From Oscillibacter sp. (GTDB lineage Bacteria > Bacillota > Clostridia > Oscillospirales > Oscillospiraceae): a stretch of DNA of 64,000 nt. Location of the stretch: positions 1 to 64,000 of the forward strand of contig JAAWLO010000003.1 in NCBI GenBank assembly GCA_022797935.1, written 5' to 3'. A program made the translations under genes and the position numbers. This document shows positions 8,461 through 21,532 of the stretch, piece after piece (within the stretch, counting starts at the first letter, position 1; each line of letters begins with the position of its first letter). The notes under the pieces were generated by a model. The model saw only the letters and a program-made list of their open reading frames with translations, was not told the origin of the DNA and searched no databases.

Positions 8461-10245
8461 ATGGCTTTTCCACAGAGCTTTCTGGACGAGCTTATCGCCC
8501 GCTGCGACATTGTGGACGTGGTGAGCAGCTACGTACAATTAACCCGCAAAGGCTCCAATCTCTTTGGCCTCTGCCCCTTCCACAGTGAACGGACCGGCTC
8601 CTTTTCCGTCTCTCCTGACAAGCAGATTTACTACTGTTTTGGCTGCAAAAAAGGCGGCACCGTCATCGACTTCATCCGAGAGGAAGAAAACCTCCCCTTT
8701 CGCGACGCGGTACAGGTTCTGGCCAAGCGTGTCGGGATGGAGGTGCCGGAGGAGGAGGGCAACCGGGAATCCACCCGCCGCCGGGGCCGTCTTCTGGAAC
8801 TCAACCGGGATGCTGCCCGGTTTTACTATCAGCTCCTTCAACAGCCTGAGGGCCGGGCGGTCCAGGCCTATCTGGACCGGCGGAAAATCCGCAGAGCCAC
8901 CGCCGTCAACTTCGGCATGGGCGCCTCGCCGGACGCTTGGGACGTGCTTCTCAATGCCATGACCCAAAAAGGGTATACAAAGTCGGAGCTTTTGGATGTG
9001 GGTCTGGTGGTTCAGAATAAAAATGGCAGGCTTTATGACAAGTTCCGAAACCGCCTCATGCTTCCGGTCATTGACACCCGTGGAGATGTGGTGGCCTTCG
9101 GCAGCCGGGTTCTGGACAAATCTGAACCGAAATATATGAACTCCTCGGAAACACCGGTGTACAGTAAACGGCGGGTTTTGTACGGTCTGAATCTGGCAAA
9201 AAAGAGCAAGCGCCCCAATATCATTCTCTGTGAGGGAAATCTGGACATTGTTACCCTCCATCAGGCGGGCTTTGACAACGCGGTGGCCTCCATGGGTACC
9301 GCTCTGACAAAAGAGCAAATCAGCCTTCTGTCCCGGTTTACCAAAGAACTGGTCCTCTGTTATGACAATGACAACGCCGGAAAGGTCGCCACCGAGCGGG
9401 CCTTGCAGCTTCTCAATGGTTCCGGACTCTCCGTAAAGGTTCTTCAGCTTCCCCGGCGGCGGACGGAAGAGGGGGAACTGGTGAAGCAGGATGCCGACGA
9501 CTTCATCAAAAACCAGGGTCCCGGCGCTTTTGAACGGCTGCTCAGCGGCAGCGAGAACGGCGTGGAATTCCGTATGGAACAGATTGCCGGAAAATATGAC
9601 CTGAGCAGCGACGAGGCCCGGGTAGCTTACAGCGCAGAAATCAGTGAGCTGCTGGCGTCCCTTCCCGGTGCGGTGGAGAGGGAAATTTACGCCTTTCGGG
9701 CTGCCGAAACCGCCCGCATCACCCCTGATGCCATGAAACAGGAAATTCAGCGGGCCCGAAAGCGCTGGATTGCCCGGGAAAATCGGGCAGAACTCCGCAA
9801 GGAACTGAATCCGGCCGCCTCATCCCAGCCCAAGGAACGAAGCCTGCGCTACGACAACATTCGTTCCGCCCGGGCGGAGGAAGGGGTTCTCCGGCTCTTG
9901 CTGTTGGATGACACCCTGTTCCCAGCGGAACCGCCTCTGCGGGAAGAGGATTTCTCCTCTCCCCTGCTGGGCCGTGTGTTTGCCAGACTGTGGCAGGCCA
10001 GAACCGAGGGACGGACTGTGGCGCTGCCCCTTCTGGCCGGGGAGCTGTCCACAGAAGAAATGAGCCATATAACCGCCATCTGCCAACGGCCTGAGTCTCT
10101 GAAAAACGGCGGCCGTGCTCTGGCAGATTACATACGCGTGATTCAGAAGGAAGCCGAAAAGCGCTCCGGCAGCAAAACGGATCCTCTGTTGGCAGCGGCA
10201 GAAAAGTATAAAGACAAAAAGGGAGAAAAACGGAATGTCAAATAA
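8461..10245 (+). CDS. dnaG: DNA primase
   Basis: Zinc-binding [64 protein letters not shown]. Confidence 0.97.
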   Translation: MAFPQSFLDELIARCDIVDVVSSYVQLTRKGSNLFGLCPFHSERTGSFSVSPDKQIYYCFGCKKGGTVIDFIREEENLPFRDAVQVLAKRVGMEVPEEEGNRESTRRRGRLLELNRDAARFYYQLLQQPEGRAVQAYLDRRKIRRATAVNFGMGASPDAWDVLLNAMTQKGYTKSELLDVGLVVQNKNGRLYDKFRNRLMLPVIDTRGDVVAFGSRVLDKSEPKYMNSSETPVYSKRRVLYGLNLAKKSKRPNIILCEGNLDIVTLHQAGFDNAVASMGTALTKEQISLLSRFTKELVLCYDNDNAGKVATERALQLLNGSGLSVKVLQLPRRRTEEGELVKQDADDFIKNQGPGAFERLLSGSENGVEFRMEQIAGKYDLSSDEARVAYSAEISELLASLPGAVEREIYAFRAAETARITPDAMKQEIQRARKRWIARENRAELRKELNPAASSQPKERSLRYDNIRSARAEEGVLRLLLLDDTLFPAEPPLREEDFSSPLLGRVFARLWQARTEGRTVALPLLAGELSTEEMSHITAICQRPESLKNGGRALADYIRVIQKEAEKRSGSKTDPLLAAAEKYKDKKGEKRNVK

Positions 10246-11839
10246 GCAGGAATTGACCCCCAAGGAACTGGAACTTCAGGCGGACGCTATTTTGGCCGCC
10301 GCTGAGGCAGGGCCCCGTATCATGACCGATGAGGAGGCCCGAAAAGCCGGCATCATCCGTCTGGACGACAAGCAGGTTGCCTCTCTGCCCGCCTCCGGCT
10401 GGCTTATCAACAATGAAAAACTGCGGGAGCTGTTGGCCAAGGGTAAGAAAAAGGGCAAGCTGGAGTCTTCGGAACTGATGGAGGCCGTAGATGACCTGAA
10501 TCTGGAAGGCGAGCAGATGGACCAGCTCTATGACTCCCTGGAGGCACTGAACATTGATATCAGCGCCGAAGAGGACCTCCTTCCTGAACTGCCGGACGAT
10601 GGCCCCGCCGCCGACGAGATTGCCGGGATGGAAGAAGAGGAGCTGGTAGACCCCAACACACTGGTCAACAGCTTTTCGGTGGACGATCCCGTGCGGATGT
10701 ACCTAAAGGAAATCGGCAAAGTTCCCCTGCTGACGCCGGAAGAGGAAGTGACCCTTGCCCAGGCCATGTTCGCCGGAAATGAAGCCGAGCGGAAATTGGC
10801 AGACCTGCGCCGCTTCCGGGACCTCCGGGATGCGGAAGAGAATCTGGTGTTGGCAATTTCCGCCGGAAAAGAGGCCGGGGAGAAGCTGAAGGAACTTCAG
10901 CCCCTTTCTCCGGAGCCCGAAAAACCCGTCTCTTCCGAAGACCTTCCGGAGGAAGAGCCTCCCATGATGTCTGAGGAGGAAATCCGGCTGCATCAGGTGA
11001 TTGCTGCCGGGAATGATGCACAGAGGAAGCTGGCAGACCTCCACCGTCTCCGGGAAATCTGGGAGTCTGTCTCTCCCGAGGAGGAATCCGCCCTGCGTAA
11101 GGACCGCCGGGCCGGCGACACCGCAAAGAAGAAGCTGGCCGAGGCAAACCTCCGTCTGGTGGTCTCCATCGCCAAGCGCTATGTTGGCCGGGGAATGCTG
11201 TTCCTGGATTTGATTCAGGAGGGCAACCTGGGCCTCATTAAAGCAGTGGAAAAGTTCGACTACACCAAAGGTTTTAAATTTTCCACCTATGCCACGTGGT
11301 GGATCCGGCAGGCGATTACCCGGGCCATTGCGGACCAGGCGCGAACTATCCGCATTCCGGTTCATATGGTAGAGACCATCAACAAGGTCATTCGCGTCAG
11401 CCGCCAGCTGCTTCAGGAGCTGGGTCATGACCCCTCCCCCAATGAGATTGCTGCCGAAATGGCCATGCCCGTGGACAAGGTGCGTGAAATTATGAAAATC
11501 GCCCAGGAGCCCGTATCCCTGGAGACCCCCATCGGCGAGGAGGAGGATTCTCATTTGGGCGACTTCATCCCCGACGAGGGGGCTTCGGAGCCCTCGGAAG
11601 CCGCCTCCTTCACCCTGCTCAAGGAACAGCTGATGGACGTTCTCTCCACACTGACCCCTCGGGAGGAAAAGGTACTGAAACTCCGCTTTGGCATCGAAGA
11701 CGGAAGAACCCGGACGCTGGAAGAGGTCGGCAAAGAATTCAACGTTACCAGAGAACGCATCCGGCAGATTGAGGCCAAAGCTCTGCGGAAACTCCGGCAT
11801 CCCTCCAGAAGCAAAAAGCTGAAAGATTTCCTGAACTGA
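10235..11839 (+). CDS. rpoD: Primary RNA polymerase sigma factor
   Basis: [39 protein letters not shown]; region 4 [29 protein letters not shown]; downstream of dnaG. Confidence 0.97.
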   Translation: MSNKQELTPKELELQADAILAAAEAGPRIMTDEEARKAGIIRLDDKQVASLPASGWLINNEKLRELLAKGKKKGKLESSELMEAVDDLNLEGEQMDQLYDSLEALNIDISAEEDLLPELPDDGPAADEIAGMEEEELVDPNTLVNSFSVDDPVRMYLKEIGKVPLLTPEEEVTLAQAMFAGNEAERKLADLRRFRDLRDAEENLVLAISAGKEAGEKLKELQPLSPEPEKPVSSEDLPEEEPPMMSEEEIRLHQVIAAGNDAQRKLADLHRLREIWESVSPEEESALRKDRRAGDTAKKKLAEANLRLVVSIAKRYVGRGMLFLDLIQEGNLGLIKAVEKFDYTKGFKFSTYATWWIRQAITRAIADQARTIRIPVHMVETINKVIRVSRQLLQELGHDPSPNEIAAEMAMPVDKVREIMKIAQEPVSLETPIGEEEDSHLGDFIPDEGASEPSEAASFTLLKEQLMDVLSTLTPREEKVLKLRFGIEDGRTRTLEEVGKEFNVTRERIRQIEAKALRKLRHPSRSKKLKDFLN

Positions 11840-11882
11840 GCGTTCCCGTTTTCTATGTATGACATATCATGACGTATAAAAT

Positions 11883-11910
11883 ATCCCCCGGCCTCCGCCG
11901 GGGGTATTTT
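11883..11910 (+). terminator. rho-independent terminator of rpoD
   Basis: ATCCCCCGGCCTCCGCCGGGGGTATTTT. Confidence 0.8.
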
Positions 11911-12029
11911 GTGCCGGCCACCACCAGCAATTTTTCCCAATCGATGCCGGTTAGCTTTTTGTCCGGCTGCTCTTTTTCCCGCAATTCCCCATTGACAAAT
12001 GCTGTGGATACGCTATAATAACTACTGTT

Positions 12030-12268
12030 CAATCATCAAAACGCTACGACGAAGCCAGCCGCGCGATCCGGTTCCTCAGCGAGAGGGGAAAGGTGAAAGC
12101 CCCTCGTTCACGCCGCGCCGCCGCCACTTCCGAGCAGTCCGCGAGGAGCGGAACGGTTCATCTCCGTTATTGGATGGCTTAAGATGTCCCTGTTGAATCG
12201 GGGATAATTAGGGTGGTACCGCGAAGCTGGCCTTCGTCCCTATGCTGGGGCGAGGGCTTTTTTGTGCG
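12030..12268 (+). promoter_or_regulatory. T-box leader (aminoacyl-tRNA-sensing)
   Basis: T-box sequence AGGGTGGTACCGCG (12210-12223), then terminator stem (TCGTCCCTATGCTGGGGCGAGGGCTTTTTT); upstream of alaS. Left boundary approximate. Confidence 0.93.
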
Positions 12269-12283
12269 GAAAGGAGGGGACCT

Positions 12284-12709
12284 TTGAAAAACTTCCAGAA
12301 TTATACTCCGGAAAAATACGCCGGGCCGGAATATCAAGCCAGCGAAGAGGGGATTTATTTGGCGAAAAATCCCTACTGGCGGCCGGGCTTTGGCTGCGAG
12401 GACATCTATGTCACATCGTTGTCCTTTGAGATGGAACCAGAGCGTTACGGCGAGGAGGGCGGCTGTCCTCAGGACATTACGCAGGTTCCCTTCGAGGACA
12501 TTCTGGACGACTATTTCGTCTATGTTACCGACTTCTATGACCAGTTGAACCAATCCAGCGAAAAAACCTGCTATCAGGAATTCGGTTCCGACAGCTTAGA
12601 GAACATCCGGAACCTGCGCGGTCTGATCGGAAAGCGTTTTTACGCCGTACCCTGCGGGGAGGATGACCCGGAGGGCGGCGGCTCAGAATATAAAATTATC
12701 ATTGAATAA
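12284..12709 (+). CDS. Uncharacterized protein between T-box and alaS
   Basis: In-frame TTG after AAAGGAGGGG RBS; the listed ATG at 12242 lies inside the T-box terminator and is unlikely to be the start. Confidence 0.65.
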   Translation: MKNFQNYTPEKYAGPEYQASEEGIYLAKNPYWRPGFGCEDIYVTSLSFEMEPERYGEEGGCPQDITQVPFEDILDDYFVYVTDFYDQLNQSSEKTCYQEFGSDSLENIRNLRGLIGKRFYAVPCGEDDPEGGGSEYKIIIE

Positions 12710-12739
12710 CCCACAATTCTAATTTTGGAGGAAGAAATT

Positions 12740-15406
<2,667 letters not shown>

Positions 15407-15409
15407 CAA

Positions 15410-15946
15410 ATGAGCAGCCGGGACGACCTGCGGCGTTTTTACGCGCTGAATATCAACCATGATGCTTTGGGTCTCGCTCCCTGGGAGGACCAGACGCATC
15501 GGTATTTCTGCACACCGGTGGACGGGGAAATCTTCGGCGGCCCCGGCGTGGATGGCATACACTATCTCCTTTTGCCGGAGGATGAACGGGTCTTCTGCGT
15601 CGACCCTGGCTCAGGAAGTCCGTTCGTCCGGCCTGTGGCAAAGGATTTCCAGGAATTTCTCTCCTTCCTCCTCTACTGCCGGGATGAGAGCCCTTTGGCA
15701 CAGATTTACCAATTGAATAAGGAGAAATTTCATCAGCTCTTGGAGGAAAATGTTCAGAACCGCTGGCCCGGCTGTGAGGAATTTCTTGCCGGAAAAGCCG
15801 CTGCTCTGTCGGCAGCTGCGGAGGCTTTTCAATTGGAGGCCCAGGATCCGTTCGCCAAAGTCAAGCTCTTACAAGAGAACTTTGACTCTGCGAAGCTGCA
15901 GTATTCCGATGAATACTACGATGTAATGGGTCTGGAGAATCCATGA
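15410..15946 (+). CDS. Uncharacterized protein downstream of alaS
   Basis: 178 aa ORF 3 nt downstream of the alaS stop codon, same strand. Confidence 0.6.
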   Translation: MSSRDDLRRFYALNINHDALGLAPWEDQTHRYFCTPVDGEIFGGPGVDGIHYLLLPEDERVFCVDPGSGSPFVRPVAKDFQEFLSFLLYCRDESPLAQIYQLNKEKFHQLLEENVQNRWPGCEEFLAGKAAALSAAAEAFQLEAQDPFAKVKLLQENFDSAKLQYSDEYYDVMGLENP

Positions 15947-16010
15947 CATTCAAAAGGAGAATCAAACGCTCTTGACCTCTGTCACGATCACGCTCATACG
16001 GGAGGAAGCT

Positions 16011-16184
16011 ATGCTGCCTAAAGACCCTGCGATTCTGCTGAGCTTTGTCAACACGAAGCTGCGGGATGAATTTTCTAGCCTTGCCGAACTCTGTACCGCC
16101 CTGGATGCCGATCAAGAGACCATAGAAACGGCGTTGGCGGCATTGGATTATCACTATCATCCGAGCCAGAATCAATTCATCTGA
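16011..16184 (+). CDS. DUF4250-like small protein
   Basis: MLPKDPAILLSFVNTKLRDEFSSLAELCTALDAD; GGGAGGAAG RBS before ATG at 16011. Confidence 0.75.
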   Translation: MLPKDPAILLSFVNTKLRDEFSSLAELCTALDADQETIETALAALDYHYHPSQNQFI

Positions 16185-16212
16185 CATAACATCACAAAAG
16201 GAGGTATTCTTC

Positions 16213-16551
16213 ATGTCTGATTGCCTATTCTGCAAAATTGCCGCTGGAGAAATTCCCAGCAACAAGGTCTATGAGGACGAGATCTGCTGTGCATTCCACG
16301 ACATTGCCCCCCAGGCTCCCACTCATTTTCTGGTCATTCCGAAGAAGCACATCCGCTCGGTCTCTGAGATCACGGCGGACAACAGCGGCGTCATAAGCCA
16401 CATCTTTCAGGTTATCGCCAAACTGGTGAAGGAGATGGGGCTGGAGAGTTACCGTGTGGTCTCCAATATTGGAGAGCAGGCGGGCCAGAGCGTTTTCCAT
16501 CTGCACTTCCATGTGCTGTCTGGCCGGGATATGACCTGGCCTCCGGGCTGA
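16213..16551 (+). CDS. HIT family protein (histidine triad)
   Basis: CLFCKIAAGEIPSNKVYED; HLHFHVLSGRDM triad. Confidence 0.95.
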   Translation: MSDCLFCKIAAGEIPSNKVYEDEICCAFHDIAPQAPTHFLVIPKKHIRSVSEITADNSGVISHIFQVIAKLVKEMGLESYRVVSNIGEQAGQSVFHLHFHVLSGRDMTWPPG

Positions 16552-16575
16552 GTCCCCTTCCCTGTCCAAGACAAA

Positions 16576-16605
16576 GACGGCTGGCTTCTGCCGGCCGTCT
16601 TTTTT
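16576..16605 (+). terminator. rho-independent terminator of the HIT gene
   Basis: GACGGCTGGCTTCTGCCGGCCGTCTTTTTT. Confidence 0.8.
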
Positions 16606-16668
16606 CGCAAAAAAACGAGGAGCCGAAGCTCCCCGCTTTTTACAAGGTTTACTTTTACCGCAAAGCAA

Positions 16669-17925
16669 TCAGCACTTCTCGAAAATGGTGGCAACGCCCA
16701 TACCGCCGCCGATGCAGAGGGTGGCCAGACCCTTCTTGGCCTCGGGACGCTTCTGCATCTCGTGAAGCAGAGTGACGATAATACGCGCACCGGAAGCACC
16801 CACAGGATGGCCCAGAGCAATCGCGCCGCCATTGACATTCAGCTTGGAGGTATCAAAGCCCAGCTCCCGGCCCACAGCGATGGACTGCGCCGCAAAAGCC
16901 TCGTTGGCCTCAATGAGGTCAATCTCGTCGATGGTTACGCCGGCCTTTTTCATGGCCTGACGGGAGGCGGGCACAGGGCCCACGCCCATGATCTTTGGGT
17001 CCACACCGCCCTGGCCCCAGCCAATGAGCTTGGCCATGGGCTTCAGACCATACTTCTCCACAGCTTCGCCGGAGGCCAGAACGATGGCGGCGGCGCCGTC
17101 GTTGATGCCGGAGGCGTTGGCGGCGGTGACACGCTGCTGGCCCTTATCCTCGGTCTCCTTCTTGCCGGTGACCTCGAAGGTATGGACTACCTCGGGGTTG
17201 GGAGACTCGGGGCCCACGGGGAACGCACCGCGAAGCTTGGCAATACCGGCGGCGGTAACGCCAGCCTTGGGATACTCGTCGACCTTGAAGTCCACAATGT
17301 CCTTCTTTACCTTCACGGGGACAGGGACAATCTCCGCCTCAAACTTGCCGGCCTTCTGGGCGGCCTCGGTCTTCTGCTGGGAGGCGGCGGCAAACTCGTC
17401 CTGCTCCTGGCGGGTGATGCCCCAGATATCGTTGATGTTCTCAGCAGTGGTACCCATGTGATAGTTGTTATAGGCATCCCACAGACCGTCCTTAATCATG
17501 GTGTCCACCAGCTTCTTGTCGCCCATGCGAGCACCCCAGCGGGCGTCCATGGAGGCGAAGGGAGCGGCGCTCATGTTCTCCGTACCGCCGCAGACCACCA
17601 CATCCGAATCACCGGCCAGAATGGAGCGGGCACCTTCAATGAGAGACTTCATGCCGGAGCCGCAGACCATGCCCACGGTGTAGGCGGGAACCGCATAAGG
17701 AATGCCGGCCTTGATGGCCACCTGACGGGCGACGTTCTGGCCCTGGGCGGCGGTGAGGATGCAGCCGAACATAACCTCGTCCACGTTCTCGGGAGCGACG
17801 CCGGCGCGGTTCAGAGCTTCCTTCACCACGATCGCGCCCAGCTCAGCGGCGGGAGTGTTCTTCAGACTGCCGCCAAAGGAGCCAATGGCGGTACGGCAGC
17901 AGTTCACGACATAAAGATCTTTCAT
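16669..17925 (-). CDS. Acetyl-CoA C-acetyltransferase (thiolase)
   Basis: [45 protein letters not shown]. Confidence 0.96.
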   Translation of the reverse strand: MKDLYVVNCCRTAIGSFGGSLKNTPAAELGAIVVKEALNRAGVAPENVDEVMFGCILTAAQGQNVARQVAIKAGIPYAVPAYTVGMVCGSGMKSLIEGARSILAGDSDVVVCGGTENMSAAPFASMDARWGARMGDKKLVDTMIKDGLWDAYNNYHMGTTAENINDIWGITRQEQDEFAAASQQKTEAAQKAGKFEAEIVPVPVKVKKDIVDFKVDEYPKAGVTAAGIAKLRGAFPVGPESPNPEVVHTFEVTGKKETEDKGQQRVTAANASGINDGAAAIVLASGEAVEKYGLKPMAKLIGWGQGGVDPKIMGVGPVPASRQAMKKAGVTIDEIDLIEANEAFAAQSIAVGRELGFDTSKLNVNGGAIALGHPVGASGARIIVTLLHEMQKRPEAKKGLATLCIGGGMGVATIFEKC

Positions 17926-18046
17926 GATATTCCTCCGTTTTGTAATGATTGACGGTTCAATGGGCCGTCCTGGATACATTGGGCAGAGAGCGCGGTCCAG
18001 ATTGCTAATTTTTTGACAAGCCTGTTCCGCATCCCCTCACTGAGTT

Positions 18047-18075
18047 ATTATAAAGAGTTTTTGTGGCTACGTCAA
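18047..18075 (-). promoter_or_regulatory. Predicted sigma-A promoter of the thiolase gene
   Basis: Minus strand TTGACG-N17-TATAAT. Confidence 0.65.
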
Positions 18076-18203
18076 TGGGCTTCCAGAAGATTCTCCCACT
18101 TTCGTTAAATCTTTGACAAAACAGCCTTGGTTTTCGTCAAGGTGACGAAAATTAGAGCTGCCCCAATTTTAACACCTCTTCCGTCCGTCGCTTGAACCCG
18201 TTC

Positions 18204-19238
18204 TTATTTCCCTCCCCGGCCAAACCACCGGCCAGCAGGTTCCTCCTCTTCCCGCAGCGCAGACAGAGCGCGGTCGAAGGCGGCCGTATCCAGTTTCTCA
18301 TAGTCCGCTGTGGTCCGTATCAACGCCTCCCCGGCGGCTGCCTGGAGCAAGCGGTCAAAGGCTTCGTCGCCTGGGGAACCCTCCGCTGCCAGACGGCGCA
18401 GAATGGAAAAGCCCTCCTCTGATTCCAGAATGCCGGAAAACTGTCCTTCCGTCAGGGCTTCCGCCGCCTCTGCCAGCGAAGGCGCCAAGTCCTTAGCAGA
18501 CCGAGGTCCTGTGGGGTCATCTCCTTCCGCCGCCAAAGCGGAAAAGGCTGATTCCGGATCCTCCGCTTGGTTGAGTTGGGAAAATACTTCTGCAGCCCGC
18601 TCCCGGGCCCCTTCCCGGTCCTCTCCGGCGGAAATCAAAATGCGGTCCACGGTCAAGTCCTGGTCCCCTGCCCCTGCCAGACTCCAGAGATCGCTTCCTT
18701 CTGTGAGACAAAGCTGGCAGAGCTTGGCGTAGAGGGTTCCCACCTCAGCCATCTCCTCCGCCCGAAGACGATCCAAACCTGACTTTGCCAATTCCTCCAG
18801 GTAAGCCTCTTCTCCGCCATGGTCCGCCGCCTGCTCCGCCCAGCGCACCGACAAATCCGCCCGCTCTGCCTCCGTAAGGACACAGCCAAAGCGTTCCGCC
18901 CAGTTTTCCACCGTGGCATACAGGGCTGTATCCGCCAGGGCCTGCTCTTTGGCATATTCTCCCAAGGTGCCGCCGTTTACTGCGGACTCCCAGTCCAAGG
19001 TCAGACCCGCATCGTCGTACCGTGCCCGAATCTGATCGCAGGTAAAGGCCAGCCAGTAAAGATAGCGCCACGCCGGAACCTCTCGTCCATCTACGGTCAG
19101 CAATGCCAGCTCCTCACCCAGTTCCGCCGCCTGTCCCAGCAGAGAAGCGGGCGGCATTCCTGTCTGCTCCTCTGTGCCGCTGGAACAGGCACTCAGCATC
19201 AGCAGTGCCAGAACCAGCGCCGCTGCGCGGGTTTTCAT
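18204..19238 (-). CDS. Lipoprotein, PrsA/SurA-like foldase candidate
   Basis: Lipobox signal MKTRAAALVLALLMLSACSSG; SurA-N-like helical region; C-terminal FSGILESEEGFSILRRL resembling PpiC. Confidence 0.65.
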   Translation of the reverse strand: MKTRAAALVLALLMLSACSSGTEEQTGMPPASLLGQAAELGEELALLTVDGREVPAWRYLYWLAFTCDQIRARYDDAGLTLDWESAVNGGTLGEYAKEQALADTALYATVENWAERFGCVLTEAERADLSVRWAEQAADHGGEEAYLEELAKSGLDRLRAEEMAEVGTLYAKLCQLCLTEGSDLWSLAGAGDQDLTVDRILISAGEDREGARERAAEVFSQLNQAEDPESAFSALAAEGDDPTGPRSAKDLAPSLAEAAEALTEGQFSGILESEEGFSILRRLAAEGSPGDEAFDRLLQAAAGEALIRTTADYEKLDTAAFDRALSALREEEEPAGRWFGRGGK

Positions 19239-19495
19239 TGCTTCCACTCCTCTCCATGCGGTTGTCCGCAACCATATATATGGGACGGCGGAAATGGTTA
19301 TGCCTATTCAGGCCCACCAGAAAGGGAGGACAACCCGGCAGCAATTGTTCCGTCTCCCCAGGGACTTCAGACCGGTGAAAGGGCGCAGAAACATCTTGCG
19401 TATCCCTCCCAAATCTGATAGAATAATGATGACTGCGGTCATGATGATCGGGCATCCTGCCCTGTCAGATCCGAAACGGAAAAGGAGCTGTTTTC

Positions 19496-20119
19496 ATGGA
19501 AAAGCAAAGCCGGAAGGAAAAAGCTGCCGCCGTTAAGGAGAGAATTTTTTCCACGGCGGCCAGTCTCGTCAAGGAAAAAGGCTATGACAACGTGACCGTC
19601 AGCGAAATCTGCACCAGAGCAGGCATTGCCAAGGGCTCTTTTTATCTGCATTACCGTTCAAAAGAAGACATTATCCGGGAAAGCTATTATACAGACCTGG
19701 GTTCTTATATAGAAGGACGTTATGCCGCTTTTCTCCGGGAGTTCCCGCACAGCAGCGGAAAACAGCGTGTCCTGCGCTTTTTGCAGCTTGAGTTGGAATT
19801 CGCAGAACAGGCCGGGTACGAGCTCACCTGTCTGGCCTATTCTCTGAACCTGGGTGCCTGTGTGCCAGGCCCGTCGGAACATATGCAGAGACGAAGCTTC
19901 AGCCGGATTTTGTATCAGGAGATTACCTCCAATCTGGAAACCACAGAGACCGGCCGATCCGCCGCCGACATATTCACCTACCTGGAAAGCGCTGTACGGG
20001 GCGTCATGGCTACTTGGTGCTTCTCGAACCATGCCTTTCACATGGAGGACGCCGGTGCTACCTACCTGGCCTGGGCGGTAGACAGCGTGTTCCTTGGTCA
20101 GAAAGCAGATTTTTCTTGA
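19496..20119 (+). CDS. TetR family transcriptional regulator
   Basis: IFSTAASLVKEKGYDNVTVSEICTRAGIAKGSFYLHYRSKEDI. Confidence 0.93.
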   Translation: MEKQSRKEKAAAVKERIFSTAASLVKEKGYDNVTVSEICTRAGIAKGSFYLHYRSKEDIIRESYYTDLGSYIEGRYAAFLREFPHSSGKQRVLRFLQLELEFAEQAGYELTCLAYSLNLGACVPGPSEHMQRRSFSRILYQEITSNLETTETGRSAADIFTYLESAVRGVMATWCFSNHAFHMEDAGATYLAWAVDSVFLGQKADFS

Positions 20120-20184
20120 CAAACCGGACAAGCTGAGCTACATTAGCCAATGGAACTATCTGCCTGAGAAAAGGAGAATATGAT

Positions 20185-21390
20185 ATGTATTGCGTACAGT
20201 CTATCACTTCCGACCTATTGCTGCTGGGCGGCTCCGACCGGCGTCTGGCTCTGTTTGAGAATGTCTTTCCCATCCCCCGAGGCGTCAGTTACAATGCCTA
20301 TCTGCTTCTGGATGAGAAGACCGTGCTTCTGGACACCGTGGACAGCGCCGTTTCCACCCGTTTTTTTGAGAATCTGGAACACGGTCTCCAGGGCCGTCCC
20401 CTGGATTACGTAGTGGTCAACCACATGGAACCGGATCATTGCGCTACGTTGGGAGAGGTCCTTCGCCGCTACCCCGCTGCCCAGGTAGTGGCTACCGCCA
20501 AGGCCGTATCTATGATCGGCCAATTTTTCGAAAACGACGTCTCCGGCCGCTGCCTCAGCGTGAAAGAAGGAGATACCCTCTCCACAGGGCGGCACTGCCT
20601 CCACTTTGCAGCGGCTCCCATGGTTCACTGGCCAGAGGTCATGGTTACCTATGATGCGGCGGACCACATTCTCTTCTCCGCCGACGCGTTTGGTACATTC
20701 GGCGCATTAAGCGGCAACATCTTTGCCGATGAAGTGAACTTCGAGACAGAGTGGCTGGCCGATGCCCGGCGGTATTATACCAACATTGTGGGCAAATACG
20801 GCGCTCAGGTTCAGGCCCTGCTGAAAAAGGCCGCCGGTCTGGAAATTCAGATGCTCTGCCCCCTTCATGGCCCCATCTGGCGGAAAAACATCGAATGGTT
20901 TGTGGAGAAATACCAGCGCTGGAGCACCTATACCCCGGAAGACCGGACTGCCGCCATCTTCTGCGGCTCCATCTACGGCAACACAGAAAACGCCGCTGAA
21001 ATTCTTGCCGCCCGTCTGGCGGAAAAGGGCGTGACAGGTATTGCGTTCTACGACGTCTCCCATACCCACGTCTCTGAGCTGGTGGCAGAGGCCTTCCGCT
21101 GCAGCCATCTGGTGTTCGCCTCCGCCACTTATAATGCGGAAATTTACACGCCCATGGACAATTTCCTGCGGGACCTGAAGTCCCACGGCCTGCGAAACCG
21201 GACCGTTGGACTGGTGGAAAACGGCTCCTGGGCGGCACAGGCTGGACGGCAAATGAGCGATCTTCTGGCCTCCATGAAGGACATGCAGGTCCTGGAAGGT
21301 ACGGTTACGCTGAAATCTTCCCCCAAGGCAGAGCAGAGAGCCGGATTGGAAGCGCTGGCAGACGCTCTGGCTGCGGATATTCTGGCTTGA
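20185..21390 (+). CDS. FprA family A-type flavoprotein (flavodiiron protein)
   Basis: HMEPDHCATLGEV diiron motif; FCGSIYGNTENAAEILAARL flavodoxin domain. Confidence 0.95.
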   Translation: MYCVQSITSDLLLLGGSDRRLALFENVFPIPRGVSYNAYLLLDEKTVLLDTVDSAVSTRFFENLEHGLQGRPLDYVVVNHMEPDHCATLGEVLRRYPAAQVVATAKAVSMIGQFFENDVSGRCLSVKEGDTLSTGRHCLHFAAAPMVHWPEVMVTYDAADHILFSADAFGTFGALSGNIFADEVNFETEWLADARRYYTNIVGKYGAQVQALLKKAAGLEIQMLCPLHGPIWRKNIEWFVEKYQRWSTYTPEDRTAAIFCGSIYGNTENAAEILAARLAEKGVTGIAFYDVSHTHVSELVAEAFRCSHLVFASATYNAEIYTPMDNFLRDLKSHGLRNRTVGLVENGSWAAQAGRQMSDLLASMKDMQVLEGTVTLKSSPKAEQRAGLEALADALAADILA

Positions 21391-21410
21391 GTCTCCTCCC
21401 TGTGAAATAA

Positions 21411-21452
21411 AAAACGCAGGTACGTCCAACGAGCGGCGTATCTGCGTTTTTT
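21411..21452 (+). terminator. rho-independent terminator of the FprA gene
   Basis: AAACGCAGGTACG...CGTATCTGCGTTTTTT. Confidence 0.75.
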
Positions 21453-21483
21453 CTCGCTTTTTTTGAGATCACGGCTTTATGCC

Positions 21484-21522
21484 AAAAGCCCCGGCGCCTC
21501 CTTAAAGACGTCAGGGCTTTTT
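21484..21522 (-). terminator. rho-independent terminator of mfd
   Basis: AAAGCCCTGACG...CGCCGGGGCTTTT hairpin on the minus strand. Confidence 0.6.
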
Positions 21523-21532
21523 GGTCTTCTTC

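Noticed and set aside
12242-12283. ATG at 12242 as the start of the gene before alaS
   Set aside because: It sits inside the T-box terminator stem; the in-frame TTG at 12284 follows a strong RBS.
16762-17952. 396-aa plus-strand ORF opposite the thiolase gene
   Set aside because: Gly/His/Leu/Val-rich antisense frame; thiolase motifs are complete on the minus strand.
19428-19452. ATGACTGCGGTCAT as a TetR operator
   Set aside because: Only 5-bp arms; too weak to call without a motif from other loci.
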